A stretch of DNA of 64,000 bases from Armigeres subalbatus (lineage: Eukaryota > Arthropoda > Insecta > Diptera > Culicidae), in the NCBI RefSeq assembly GCF_024139115.2, contig NC_085139.1, positions 3,419,470-3,483,469 of the forward strand, read 5' to 3'. This document shows, piece after piece, positions 43,022 through 54,107 of the stretch. The translations under genes were made by a program, and so were the position numbers. Under the pieces are notes generated by a model. That model ran no database searches, was not told where the DNA came from, and worked only from the letters and a program-made list of their open reading frames with translations. Positions within the stretch are counted from its first letter, which is position 1. Every line of letters begins with the position of its first letter.

Positions 43022-43571
43022 GCACGCTTAAATTTACTTACATATTTTTGTGTTCCGTTCACACAAAACGGGCCTCTCCTGGAACAACTCATATTATGAG
43101 TAACTACGACGTTACTCATTTTTGTGTAACCGATGGCCGATGATTTTCGGTGAGTTCATTTTACACAGCGAGAGAGCAGTCGGAAATCGAACCTAACCTC
43201 AATTGTTAATGTTAAAGTAAGCCAACTTTTTCATACTTATTCGGAGGCTTCTCCAATCGTTTTGATCAACAAAACAAAGTGCGATGATTGTATTCGCACT
43301 TTTTTTTGTTTCGCCATCAAAACAAAAGGAAAAACCTCCGAAAAAGTACGATTTCTTGCAGCATATTCTGCACACGTTCGCCATCATAGTGACCCGAAGG
43401 GACTTTGACAGTTCAAGGCAAACTCACTTACACATATCATGCACATGTGAGACAGTACACAGCGACTGCTTATGTTTCACACAAAATTTTCACTCATAGT
43501 GAGAGTTGGCCAAGGCGTCGCCGTGATGTGTGAAAGCTATTCATGCGATGTGTACTTTACTTTAAGCGTGC
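43022..43571. mobile_element. MITE with gcacgcttaaa ends
   Basis: gcacgcttaaatttactt on the left is opposed to actttactttaagcgtgc on the right. The first 125 bp (ttttgtgttccgttcacaca, cgggcctctcctggaacaac, gatggccgatgattttcg) recur at 60698-60830. It is the second interruption of the zinc-finger ORF. Confidence 0.65.
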
Positions 43572-44707
43572 GTGTGTAAAGGAGATTGTGCTGGATTTTT
43601 TCATGGCAACTGCGTTGGACTGAGAGACATCCATGTAAATATTCTCTTCCGATCGCAGAATATCATCTGGTTATGTGATACATGCATGAATGATTTTAAT
43701 CGGAAAAAGAACTCTTGTCTTTCCGATAATGCTGATGCGAAGTCTCAATCATCGTTCGAGAATGACGTTAAAGAGCTGAAAAATAATGTAACCGTAATTA
43801 TGGACATCATTTCTAAACTGGAACCGAAGTCATCTGAGATCAACCTGCCTCTGCTTCATTCCACGCCAATTTCATCGTTTACATTGCTTCATGGATCAAA
43901 TGAGTGTAATCAAGGAGATTTATTGGAACAACGTACAAAGGAAGACGATTGTTTTTCTCTTTTGCTAACAAACATCGACTCGAGTGCTACTGAATATGAT
44001 GTTAAGCAGCTAGTTTCTCGTGCTATTGTTTCGCTGGATTCTGAACAGATAGATGTCACTAAGCTAGTTTCATATTGGAAACGAAAACCTAAACTAGATT
44101 ACATTTCATTCAAAATTATTATACCACGACTAAAGACACTATATACAAAGACGCGAAATCTGATCCCTGAGCAAATAATTCGACAGGCAACCCTGAATGC
44201 GCAACACTGCTCATATTGCATAAAGTTTTCAAATTGGTGTAAGTGATTTTCCCAATTTAAAAAAAATGATTAGTAACGCTTATACCCACGCAAATCAGAT
44301 AGCAAATACAATATAAACAAGTTGAGAGTCATTTTCTACCATTTGTAGGGGTTTATTAGGCTACATTGCTCCAAAAATATTACAACAATAATTTAAACAT
44401 GTTTATTTGCGGAAATTAAATTAGCCCTTACCAAATGTTCCGCGTGATTTTTTGGAATGACAGGTCTTCTGCTCGATGGGAATAGCACTGACAGTAAATT
44501 TGGAATTCCTATTGGAACATTTCCCGTCTTTGTTTATAGTGTCTTTAACCACGACAATATAAATCATACGCAATGGACTCTGTGACATGGCCTAAAAACT
44601 TTAAGTTCAGAAAATTTTTCAACAAGAACGATGCATGGAAACCTTAATTTTGATTCTATTACCAATTTTGTTTAAAATAATTTGAATGATTATTTTGTTC
44701 TTATTAT

Positions 44708-44893
44708 GTATTATTGTGTAGTTGATAATAGCTTGTGAGATTGTATTATAAGGATTGATGTTTCTTTGTATTGAATTGTTGCAATGTGGATGTTTATAAT
44801 GTATTATTGTGTAGTTGATGATAGCTTGTGAGATTGTATTATAAGGATTGATATTTCTTTGTATCTAATTGTTGTAATGTGGATGTTTATAAT
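44708..44893 (+). repeat. 93-bp tandem duplication
   Basis: gtattattgtgtagttgata starts a unit at 44708 and again at 44801, with only a few differences. It lies in the 3' region of the putative retroelement. Confidence 0.85.
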
Positions 44894-44999
44894 GTAAGGA
44901 TGTAAGTCAATAGATTTTAAGTGTGTTTGATAAGGCTACACAAAGCCAGTCAAACCTAATACAACAAATAAACAAATAAACAAATCACTAATGTGTAGT

Positions 45000-45889
45000 G
45001 GGAGATTTCCTAGTGCCGGACACATAAGCCATTTAAAGAAAAACTCTATCTGGATTATGTGATCTTGTATAAATATTATTTACACAAAATATTTGATTAT
45101 TTGAATACATTTTTCGACGATGTATTTTGATGATGACTTTTTATGAAAAATTCCTCGATTCAGATAAGTGTCCCCTATTCTTCTTCGTCTTATTATTGGC
45201 TCTACATTCCAACTGGAACTTGGCCTGTTCTAAATTTGTGTCCCCTAGTACCTGCCACTATTACATTATGTTCAAGTTCAAATATGATCAAGTTCCTGTT
45301 ACACGAGTAAAGACATAATTTAGAATAGTAATATTTTTTCACACTTATCACACTCATCAAATGCTTTAGCCAAGCAAGCAGAATGTGATTGATTCACACT
45401 CTATACAAATCCGCCCAGCCCGTTGTTGGGGGCATAGAGTGTGATGTTCTCGATAATAAACAATGTGGGCTCGCTTGACTGTGGATATACAACAGTAAAG
45501 CACATGTGATGATTGGGCAAATCAAGCATCCGAAAGATATTCAATTTGCAAAAAAGAGCTAATTTACAGAAATTAATTTAGTACCACAGTTACAATATTA
45601 TTCATTCAGCACAGGTCTAAAAAACCAGCGCTGTAAAACTAGCAGCACTTCTTACTTCCGTTACTGTTATGCTAAACGGCATTTATGTCAAATGACGTTA
45701 TGCCAAATGCTCCACGTGAGCCTCATGCATACTTTCAAAAATATGACATGCTCTCAAGAACTATCGCAAATGAGTGTATGAAAAGAAGAAAGTACCTATT
45801 CCGAATTGAGTCCCAAAATGAAGAATAGATATTCGATTTTATTTCAGAGAACGATGAAGTTAATCATCCTGAACGCGTTAGTTTTTCTT
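45000..45889. other. Intergenic, no gene seen
   Basis: A small stem (cacactctat...atagagtgtg) lies at 45388-45442, and a diverged ggccaaatgcc-type block lies at 45672-45712. No gene is recognised. Confidence 0.35.
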
Positions 45890-46045
45890 CTAAATCAAAA
45901 GTCGAAAGGAACATTGTTTAACTTAAAATTTAAAAATAGATGGAAAATGCTTCCTCGACCTTTACGGTCTTGTTTGACATACGGAATAATCTGATTCAAA
46001 CGCACTAGCAAAACACCGCAGGGTACTTGACTCGACCTTTGACAG
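45890..46045. repeat. Dispersed repeat, second copy of 15692-15866
   Basis: Same order of motifs as the first copy, in the same orientation. It ends just before MITE copy C. Confidence 0.7.
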
Positions 46046-46048
46046 TTA

Positions 46049-46845
46049 GGGTTTGTCTCATTTGGAGAATTAAACTTAAGAGTGACAGTTCGGAAATTAA
46101 AAAACCACCAAAATCAATGGCTGGTGCTAGCCAGCAATCCCAATTCGCGAATACGAAAGTAATAGAGGCATTACTCACTCTTATGGCAAAATCTCATTGC
46201 TATCTATCAGACTGTGCGTGAAACATGGCCCCCAATCACCCATTCTTGTTCCTCCACAGTAAAATCCCATAAGGAACTGTCAGACTGTGCGTGAAGCATT
46301 TACCTTCGTAGTCGCGAATAAGACATCGATGGAAAATGATTCGATATCTGTCAAAAGTAATCTTGCTCTGCGAGCAGGGTTATTCGATTATTATTGAAAT
46401 GTCACTTTTAAGGCTTTGGTCCGATTCGCGAATTAAAATCAAATTAAACTTAAAAATGACAGTTCAAAAATTTGCCAATAACCCTGCTTGCAGAGCAAGA
46501 TTACTTTTGACAGAGATTGAATCATTCTTGATAGATGTTTTGTTGGTCTTGCTGGGTAGCACCAGCCATTCTTATGAGCGGGGGGTTTCATAATTTCCGA
46601 ACTGTCACTTTTGAGTTTAATTTTATTTGAATTCGCGAATCGGACCAAAGCCTAAGTTTAATTTCAGTACTATGTCTGAAACTTGATTATGCATATGTAC
46701 AACATGTGATAGATTTAGTTCGGAAAAGGTATTGGAGGGTAACCGCCCCTTCGGTGGGGTTTGATCACACGACCCCAGTTCGCATGACAGGTGCTTTCCC
46801 TACTTTCCCTTTAATTTCAGTTTAATTCTTCAATGAGACAGACCC
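46049..46845. mobile_element. Harbinger-like MITE, copy C, expanded by insertions
   Basis: Outer ends gggtttgtctcatttggaga and attcttcaatgagacagacc are inverted repeats with TTA flanks (46046-46048 and 46846-46848). It is in reverse orientation to copy B. The interior is broken by about 150 bp of unrelated DNA, by MITE D, and by an 80-bp segment near 46715-46800. Confidence 0.78.
46412..46652. mobile_element. Harbinger-like MITE D nested in copy C
   Basis: ggctttggtccgattcgcga and tcgcgaatcggaccaaagcc are 20-bp inverted ends. TAA flanks both sides (46409-46411 and 46653-46655). Its interior (ataaccctgcttgcagagca, tgctgggtagcaccagccat) is shared with copies A-C although its ends differ. Confidence 0.88.
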
Positions 46846-46854
46846 TTAATATAT

Positions 46855-47317
46855 GGGCCTGCCGTTTTGGGCTGATGGTTCGACCCGTAATGCTGGGTAG
46901 ACACCTTTACGTGGTGTGTTACGGGGTTAGATCTACCACGGTTACATTGCCAGCTACAAGCAAATCCTGACCCAACGAATACCTTCCTCATTATCCAACT
47001 CCGTGGTACTTATGAGGGTGTCGCTAAGTCGGTGGCCTCTCGTTAAGTAAGTACTACATCAACACTTCCTTCCTCTCCCTAGTTACGGTGAAGATGGGCG
47101 TGGCCAGGAGTAGTAATCCTCATGCTTTTGTTATTTTTGTTTAAGACTGTAATCAAGGACCACTCCCCTTCTTGATTTCTGATAGCATTCTAGATAAGGA
47201 TCTCAAAAGTAAAACATGAGTATCACTAGTGCCCAATCTACGAATTACACCGTAATCATTCGTTCTGATTTTGTAATGGTCATTCGGTCCGTCACAGTAT
47301 TCTAAATATTTATAATA
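46855..47317. other. Unassigned segment, possibly retroelement 3' region
   Basis: The tgatggttcgacccgtaatg and gttacggggttagatctacc stretches are GC-richer than the surroundings and look like retroelement untranslated sequence, but I could not assign them. Confidence 0.3.
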
Positions 47318-50300
47318 CAGGTAATCTTCGATATAACGTACCCCCGATATAACGTACACTCGATATAACGTCACTCGATATAGCGTACATTTTTCCCCGT
47401 TATAACGTACACTTTGAAAAATAATTTTAATTTTGGTAGTTATTGCAAAATAATTTACTAAATCGTTATGATCATTCATGTAGACATGGCATTATTGTAT
47501 GGAGTCGAATTTTAACAGCTAGAGGCATTAATTACTGTTTTCCCCACTTTGCACTATCCTCAGAATATTCTCCCGAGGTATTGGATGATATTAAGTTAAT
47601 GAGGTTTTAGGCATGTTTAGTTGATATTAGTCAAAGTCAGATTTGATGACGAGTTGTTTTCAGGTCTAAGTCAGTCGAGTGAAGTAATGGTATTGTAGAT
47701 CCAAGCTTGAAATGTGTACCAGATTATTTTAAAATTAATCCTAGAGGAAATTCCTGGAGAAGCTCCCAAAATATTTTCTGGTGAATTTTGTAGAGAACTC
47801 CTGTAGAAAATTCTAAAATAGTTCCAAAAAGAATCTCCGAATTAATTCTTAAAAAAATCTGATTGAATTCACGAAGGAATTAAAAGAAACTGAATAAATT
47901 TACGAAACGAATTCGTAAAGTAATTTCTGGAAGAATATTTTAAGGAATGTACAATGGTATTTTTTAAGAAATTCTTAAAAGAATCTCCGAAGGAGTTTCC
48001 TGAATATATTTTCAAGCAATTCCTAAAGGAATTTTTGAGGGAGCTCAAAATAGAATTTGCGAAGAAATTCCTAGATTTCTACAGGAATTCCTTCGGAAAT
48101 TCCGGCAGGAACTCCGGCAATTCCCGGAGGGATTTCTTCAAAACATCATCTCGAAATGAAGCCAGTAATTCCTTCAAAAATTCTTCCAGGAATTCTTTCG
48201 GTATTTCCCTTAGACATTAAGTCAATACTTTCACATCGTATTCTTTCTTTAATTTCTTTCAAGAAAATCCTAAGACCTCCGGAAACTCCTTGAGCAACAC
48301 TTTTAGAAATCATCCCTAGAATAAAAGTGATGAGTGTTTCCGAGAAATTCTTGAAAATGTAGTCTAATGCGTTAATTGTTTGAGAATGGCAGGTGAGACT
48401 CATCTCGTAGGTTTTCCCAGTACTTTAGCAACTGCAGTAGAGCACGGCATGATTAGACTCCACCACCCTATAAGACCGCATCCAACCCAACACCAGAAGG
48501 CCAGAAGTATCTTCGTTAATTCTCCTTAAAACATGCGGTCACTATTCCAAAGCATTTTAAAACGAACGGATGTTACAAAGTTATCAAAGTTGTAAGTTGA
48601 AGAGTAGAGAGAAAATACTTGGGACAAGAGAAGGCGTTGAGGACAACCCCACGGTCTTTACGTTGAAAACCCCAGCAAGAACCGCCGTAATTCCCTGGTT
48701 CCGTAGTCGGCCCAATCCGGCATTGTTTCCGCTGATAGTCGATCGCCCTTCTTATTGGTCGAGTTGTAACGAAGCAAGAAGCGAGGAAGATCTCCAAGCC
48801 ACCCGCGATACCACCAGTAAGCCCGCACAGCCACAGAAGGAAGGAAGGAAGAAGAGGAATAAAAGAGTGGTGCAGTGCTGCGAGGAAGGCCAGGGCTCTA
48901 AAGACAGGTTAACTAGCTGGGATTTCTTTGAAAAATCATCCGGAAACAACTTCGGAAATAAATCTAAAAATCATTTTTAAATTCCTCCTCAATGTTTCTT
49001 CGAAAAGAATGAATTTTAAGAATTACTTCAGAATCTACCTAATGAGTTCCTTTGGAATTCAAAACTTCTTCCTGGAATTCTTTAGGAAATTCTTCGAATC
49101 ATCCATTTAGAAATATATTCAAGAATTCCTTTTAAACATTATCCGGAAAAACCTTTCGAAACTCCTTTAGAAAGATCTAGGGAAAATATTTTGGTAATTC
49201 TTTCGGATATTCCTTCAAAAATTCCTTTGGAGATTCGTTCTGGAATTCCTTTACAAATTCCTTCGGAAAGTTATTAAGGTTTTGAAAATTCGCTTAAGAA
49301 TTTCTTCGAAAGTTGCTTTAGATTTTTTTAGGAATTCATTTAAGAGTTCCTTCAGGAATTCCACCGGAAATCCCTGTGGAAATACCTTAGGAAATATCTT
49401 CAGAAATTCCTGTTAGCGTCGAACTTAATTTCTAAATTGAAAAAAACGTTAATATTTTTTTTTTAAACGGGATTTCCTAAAAAGTCCTCCAGAAATTCGT
49501 TTAGAACTTTCTCCAGCATATATTTCAGATCCTTCTGCAGGAAATTACTTTGCATATTCCTCAGTTTTATTCAGCAACTCTTTCAGAAATTTGTTTGGAA
49601 ATTCCTCTGGAATTTTCTTCAGAATTTCCAGAATTTCTTTAAACATTTCTCAGGAAATTCCTTTAGATTGTTTTTCGGTAATACTAGCGGAAAATGCTTC
49701 GGAGAATTCTTTTGATTTTTTAGGCATTCCTTTGGGAAATAGTTTGGAAATGCCGTTTGGAATTTCTTGGTATATCCCTTTAGGAAATCTTTGACTTTTT
49801 CGTTGAAAATTCCATCAAAAATTCCTTCAAACATTTTGTTGAAAATTCCTTCAAGGAAGTATTAAAATTTCTGGAAGAATACATCCAACAAAATATCGGA
49901 TAGAATTCAGGTATTTTGTATGATTTTGTTGAAGAAAAGAATTCCTAAAGGAATCTCTGAAAAAAATATCAAAGGAGTTTACGATGAAAAAATCATGAAA
50001 TTACCCAGACTTTTATTCAGGAACTTCTCTAGAAAATCCATCGGAAATTTCGAATAAAATTGATAAAAATTACCGTGACATCAGCTTTTTTTCAGAATAT
50101 TGTTGGCGTATATAATTAAATATTTATGAAAATATTCAATTTAGCGAGTCACGTGCCCCATCGTGTCCTAGTTTAAATCCACTAAAGATCGCGGATACTC
50201 AATATATAAAACAAACGGTGCAACGAAAATCAAGCCTTGTGTTTCCAGTGCCTCTTAGCCTCTTATTTCCTGTACTTGATATAGAAATCAAATGACGAAT

Positions 50301-50543
50301 ACAATTCTTCGGGTCATTTTTCTTAGCAACGAACAAGTTTGTAGGAATTGTTGACAAGAAAAGCTGTTTCACACTGCTAGCTGCGCATTATATAAAAAAA
50401 TAAAATTCGCCCATAAAGTACATGATAGTACAACATTTATGTAGTGTAAAATAAGGATGATTACTCATGCTTCGATATAACGTACAATTAGATATAACGT
50501 ACAAACTTGAAATCGAAATGTACGTTATATCGAAGTTTACCTG
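47318..50543. mobile_element. Pogo/Tc1-like non-autonomous DNA transposon, 3.2 kb
   Basis: Ends caggtaatcttcgatataac (47318) and gttatatcgaagtttacctg (to 50543) are inverted repeats with two mismatches. TA duplications lie at 47316-47317 and 50544-50545. Extra gatataacgtac motifs repeat just inside both ends (47335-47410 and 50470-50510), like subterminal transposase sites. No transposase is present. The interior is largely degenerate ggaattcctt minisatellite plus a unique block at 48400-48940. Confidence 0.85.
47700..49950. repeat. Degenerate ggaattcctt(t/c)-type minisatellite inside the pogo-like element
   Basis: Units such as aggaattcctttagaaattc and ttcggaaattcc recur with 12- and 24-bp spacing, heavily diverged. 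They give short ORFs of the FLKEFPKEFL type with no biological sense. A non-repetitive segment at 48400-48940 includes a ggaaggaaggaag run. Confidence 0.75.
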
Positions 50544-50814
50544 TAAAGTAATTTTATTTCATGTAATTATAGAAAATATTTCAATTATTATTTTACTGTA
50601 AATAGTATAAGTTCCATTCCAGTACGCCGCGTTTCAAAAGCTCTTTTATTCTCTCGCGCTCGCAGAACACTCAGAACGTTCTAGATAAAAGTGCCTAGGG
50701 TAAAAGACCCAATAGTGGAGGAACTAAGCACGTTCTCCCACTATTTGTCGGTTTACACCAAGCCTATACTTCATTTCACCTACCTCAAATATGCAAACGA
50801 ATAGTCACTAATTA

Positions 50815-50998
50815 GGGGGAATGACGGTTTTGGCAGGTTTTGTTCTATTATTGTGAGCGGGGTTTTTATGACTGATTATGCTCAAATTTGGCCTCAACAT
50901 TCTTTGTATATCAAAGAATATTGCGGCCAAATTTCATAAAATTTGGTCGACAAAACCCCCCGGCCAATAATAGAACAAAACCTGCCAAATAGCAACCC
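50815..50998. mobile_element. TA-flanked MITE (caggttttgttctattattg family), copy 1
   Basis: gggggaatgacggttttggc and caggttttgttctattattg on the left pair with aataatagaacaaaacctgc on the right. TA lies on both sides. A second copy is at 56551-56740. Confidence 0.78.
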
Positions 50999-50999
50999 T

Positions 51000-51333
51000 A
51001 TAACCAGAGACCGGCGGAGTGAAAAACTGTCGAAATGGCAACGTATGAAAATTCATGAAATCGTGAAAATGATACTGGCAGCACTTGAACTTTTTGCTTG
51101 CTTCTTATGGGCGCAAAAAGTAAACAAGTCGAAATGGAATCGCTTTTGACGGTTCGATTGGAAACAAGATGGCGTCTTCGCCGATCTCTTATTCTAGTAT
51201 TTCTACTGCCAAAGACGTCTTTTCCCCTTATATGGTCCGTGAGTAGAAAGAAATGCATGCAAATTAAACTACCCAAGCGCGCTTGGCGAAGAATATTTCA
51301 GTATCAAATTTTCAAAATGACTTATCTGCTTTT
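51000..51333. other. Intergenic, no gene seen
   Basis: Opposed short open frames (50998-51337) show no domain. Confidence 0.3.
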
Positions 51334-51494
51334 GTAAACGAAGATTCAAACGTCGATTTGACAAATCTGATAGCACTCCCACACAAACCAACACCATTAA
51401 TACTTAGGTGAAGGCTTCTGCTACCTGTTGGTGGTTTTGGTTTGCGTGGATTCGTCATCAGATTCGTCAAATCAACGTTTGAATCTTTGTTTAC
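51334..51494. mobile_element. 161-bp hairpin MITE
   Basis: gtaaacgaagattcaaacgt and cgatttgacaaatctgat on the left match atcagattcgtcaaatcaac and gtttgaatctttgtttac on the right. Inner ccacacaaaccaa pairs with ttggtttgcgtgg. Confidence 0.85.
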
Positions 51495-51781
51495 GTATGT
51501 AGATTTTTTGATTTTGCCTGCTCCCAATTTCTATTGGAGAGGCGAGGGGCTACTTTTCCATTAGCCGATCCGTTTGAAAGTGAATGCCCACACCGCACAA
51601 AAGCACGTGATAGGAGAGTAGAATATCGATAGTCAAAGCGAATAAGTAGAAGGTAGGAAGAGAGTTTTGGAATTAGTATGTAGGCCTACAACAAACAATA
51701 AATCAATGTGAATGAATCAAACTATGAACAAATTGGATGGTTGAATTGTAATAAATGCAATAGGGTGCCACAGAGGTTGAG

Positions 51782-52065
51782 GGTTATTTGGCCGAATGCC
51801 GTTTGGCCGAATGCCATTTGGCCGAAAGGGTCATTTGGCCGAACTCCATTTGGCCGAATAGTTGAAATACGTTTTTTCACGAAGTGAGAAGCAAGAAGGA
51901 AGAAGGAAGACAGAAGAAAGAAGAAGGAAGAAGGAAGAAGGAAGAAAGAAGAAAGAAGAAGAGAGAAGGAAGAAGCAAGAAGGAAGAAGGAATGAAGAAT
52001 GAAGGAGGAAGAATGAAGAAGAAAGAAGGAAGAGGGAAGAAGAACGAAGGAAAAAGAAAGAGAAC
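51782..52065 (+). repeat. TTGGCCGAATGCC block joined to a gaagaaggaag purine tract
   Basis: At 51782-51866 five units of atttggccgaatgccgt type follow each other. From 51880 a purine-only tract (gaaggaagaaggaagaag) runs to about 52065. The same pairing occurs at 27385-27531 in reverse. Confidence 0.85.
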
Positions 52066-53390
52066 CTCTGTCTACTGGAATAATACTCAGGTTTTTATTT
52101 GGGAAATCTAAGCTTCGACGCTCCCATTTTGGGGAATGGTGCATTCTGGCGAACGGCTTATCTGGGAAATGGTCTATTTCGGCAAATTGATTTTAGCAAA
52201 AAGGCGTCTGGCATATGACTCTGACGAATGTCATTCAACCTAATTTTGCGTTTAGTATTTTGTAAATGACGTGTAATTTTTGCACATCCACTGAATATTA
52301 TTTGTTGAGAACTTTTTGTGTTATCAAATATTAAAATAATAAAAAAAACACGTGGTTCGCTTTGAAATCAATGAACATATAGTGAACCTGTCAATCATCA
52401 ATAAATCCATTAATGATGAAAGAAAAGTAAATAAATGAAGAAATAAATAAATAAACAAACAAGTTAGTCAGAATATGTATTCAATAATAAGTAGTAAAAT
52501 TGAGCAGAATTGACAGTGTAAGATTTGTCTGCTATTTTAGAATTAAAATAGTTAATATTCATATAGTTTTCTAGTACAGATTTACTGGAAGCCATTCTAT
52601 GGATATCACACAAAGTGATAATGACCTAAAATATGTTTCCAATATGAAGATACCTCATAAGACACAGAAGTTATAAAAACGTAAGAGACATCACAGCAGG
52701 TGAACGCAACGAACGTTTCAGAAGATAAACAAAATGCGGCATATCGCGGCAACGTTTCAGCAGACGAACGACCATTGCATAGATTTCTACAGGTTGACTT
52801 CCCTATATGGATTTATTAGACGTAAAATGGAAAGGCTGTATAAAGTTTTATTCATTACCAAGGCATTATAGAAGATAAACTAATTCGTTCGATTGTTGCT
52901 TCAGACATAAATGCCACTGGAATGTCGTACTATAGAGCTGCGACTGTAAGCTGCAAATGTGGAGAGAAGGCAACTGTATATGAGCGCAGCGTGGATAACA
53001 GAGCAAACCAAACCAAACAAAAATCGGTTTCAATAATAAATAGCAAGCTTTGCGCTGGAAATAGAAACATACGCTGTTCGATTCATTTCGAACGTGTGCA
53101 CTGACTTGGCTCGATTGCCCGTGAACGTTAATAACGAAAACCGATAATAGACTGAAATTCCAAGATTAATACTCCTACAGGTGATGGCATCTTTCTTCTT
53201 AAAAATTAGAAGGGTTGTGTACAAGACACGACCGCTCGACGTATACTACGTAAAACCTCTTAGTGCAATGGGAATCGTAATATCATATGAACATTAGGTT
53301 GTATACAAGACAATAGCGAATTTCAACCAAAAATTATCTTAAACTGTTTCCAGAATAAACATTTTTCTCAATCACCACCGACGACCATAC
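52066..53390. other. Intergenic, no gene seen
   Basis: The 28-bp stretch starting agaacctctgtctactggaa at about 52062 recurs at about 58035, a short exact duplication of unknown origin. No gene is recognised; the frame at 52922 is short and featureless. Confidence 0.35.
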
Positions 53391-53824
53391 AAATGTTACT
53401 TGGACCGCGGCCATCGTCTCAAGTCAGTTCAAAAAGCTGCTCTCGCGCGCGCGTTTGCGGTTTTGCTTGAAATCATCGTTCGGTTGTCATCAGCATCGGC
53501 AGCGTTCAATAGAGTTTGTTTAAATTTTTTAGTAGAACAGGTTTGTCGACAGCGAGTTAAAATGAGGAGAAAATTGCATTTCCACAATTCTGCTGTCACC
53601 GACGACAGCCACTCAATGATTTTCCGCTTATTTGCAACATGCGTCATCTTAGTGAATAATTTTCTGCAACAACTACCCGTCGACGGCCGTCAATGGCCGA
53701 AAGACACGACTATGCACAGAAAAAATGAAGCGGTGGGCCAAAAGGTGCGTGCGTTACAGCAATCTGATGTCCGTGTTGGAGATGCATGAATGGAGTTTGT
53801 TAGTTCTGAATCTGTTACCAGACG

Positions 53825-54060
53825 TGAAAGAACTAAAATTTTCAATAGTTTTACGTTGATAATCAATAGTTTTAAAGCAATTAACGAATTGGTGGAAAGT
53901 TTCTGAATCTATTGATAATAAAATCTCGAAAATTTATCGAAAGATAAAGTTGCTATTAACTTTTGAAATCTTACATGATTTCGTGACGGTCCCCAATTTG
54001 GAAATTTTTATTTGGCACCCTGTATCCGAGGCTTCCCCTTAGACGTAGTTTACGTCAAAA
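53825..54060 (+). repeat. Dispersed repeat (gacgtagtttacgtc family), left flank of the foldback complex
   Basis: gaaagaactaaaattttcaa through gtttacgtcaaaa matches 57285-57525 and the outer parts of 20930-21735 in the same order. Confidence 0.8.
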
Positions 54061-54107
54061 TGCTGGCAAATTAATTATTTTGTGTAAAATGGTGATTCTG
54101 AAAAATC

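Larger units (their letters stand above)
42658..44246 (+). pseudogene. PHD-type zinc-finger ORF (ORF1-like), interrupted by two MITEs
   Basis: It begins ATG at 42658 (MSTVESDKVCRECSL), the first Cys pair of a finger. It is broken by a MITE at 42701-43000 and another at 43022-43571. It resumes VCKGDCAGFFHGNCVGL and WLCDTCMNDF, completing a Cys4-His-Cys3 PHD pattern. A linker with a short coiled-coil-like stretch follows. Then comes LLLTNIDSSATEYDVKQLVS and LDYISFKIIIPR, an RRM-like region seen in ORF1 proteins of CR1-type retrotransposons. The frame ends at 44246 with no downstream endonuclease or reverse transcriptase. It may be an ORF1-only derivative or a host gene remnant. Confidence 0.5.
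42409..44988 (+). mobile_element. Probable non-autonomous retroelement with a PHD-finger ORF and (AAATAAAC)n tail
   Basis: A candidate 8-bp duplication, taatgtgt, lies at 42401-42408 and 44989-44996. The right end is a tail, acaaataaacaaataaacaa, as in several non-LTR families. Between them are a broken ORF (see 42658-44246) and a 3' region with a 93-bp tandem duplication. Two MITEs interrupt the ORF. The short duplication makes the borders tentative. Confidence 0.45.

Noticed and set aside
48570..48980. 136-codon ORF inside the pogo-like element as a transposase
   Set aside because: It has no DDE, helix-turn-helix or CENP-B-like motif and has low-complexity Lys/Arg/Glu sequence.
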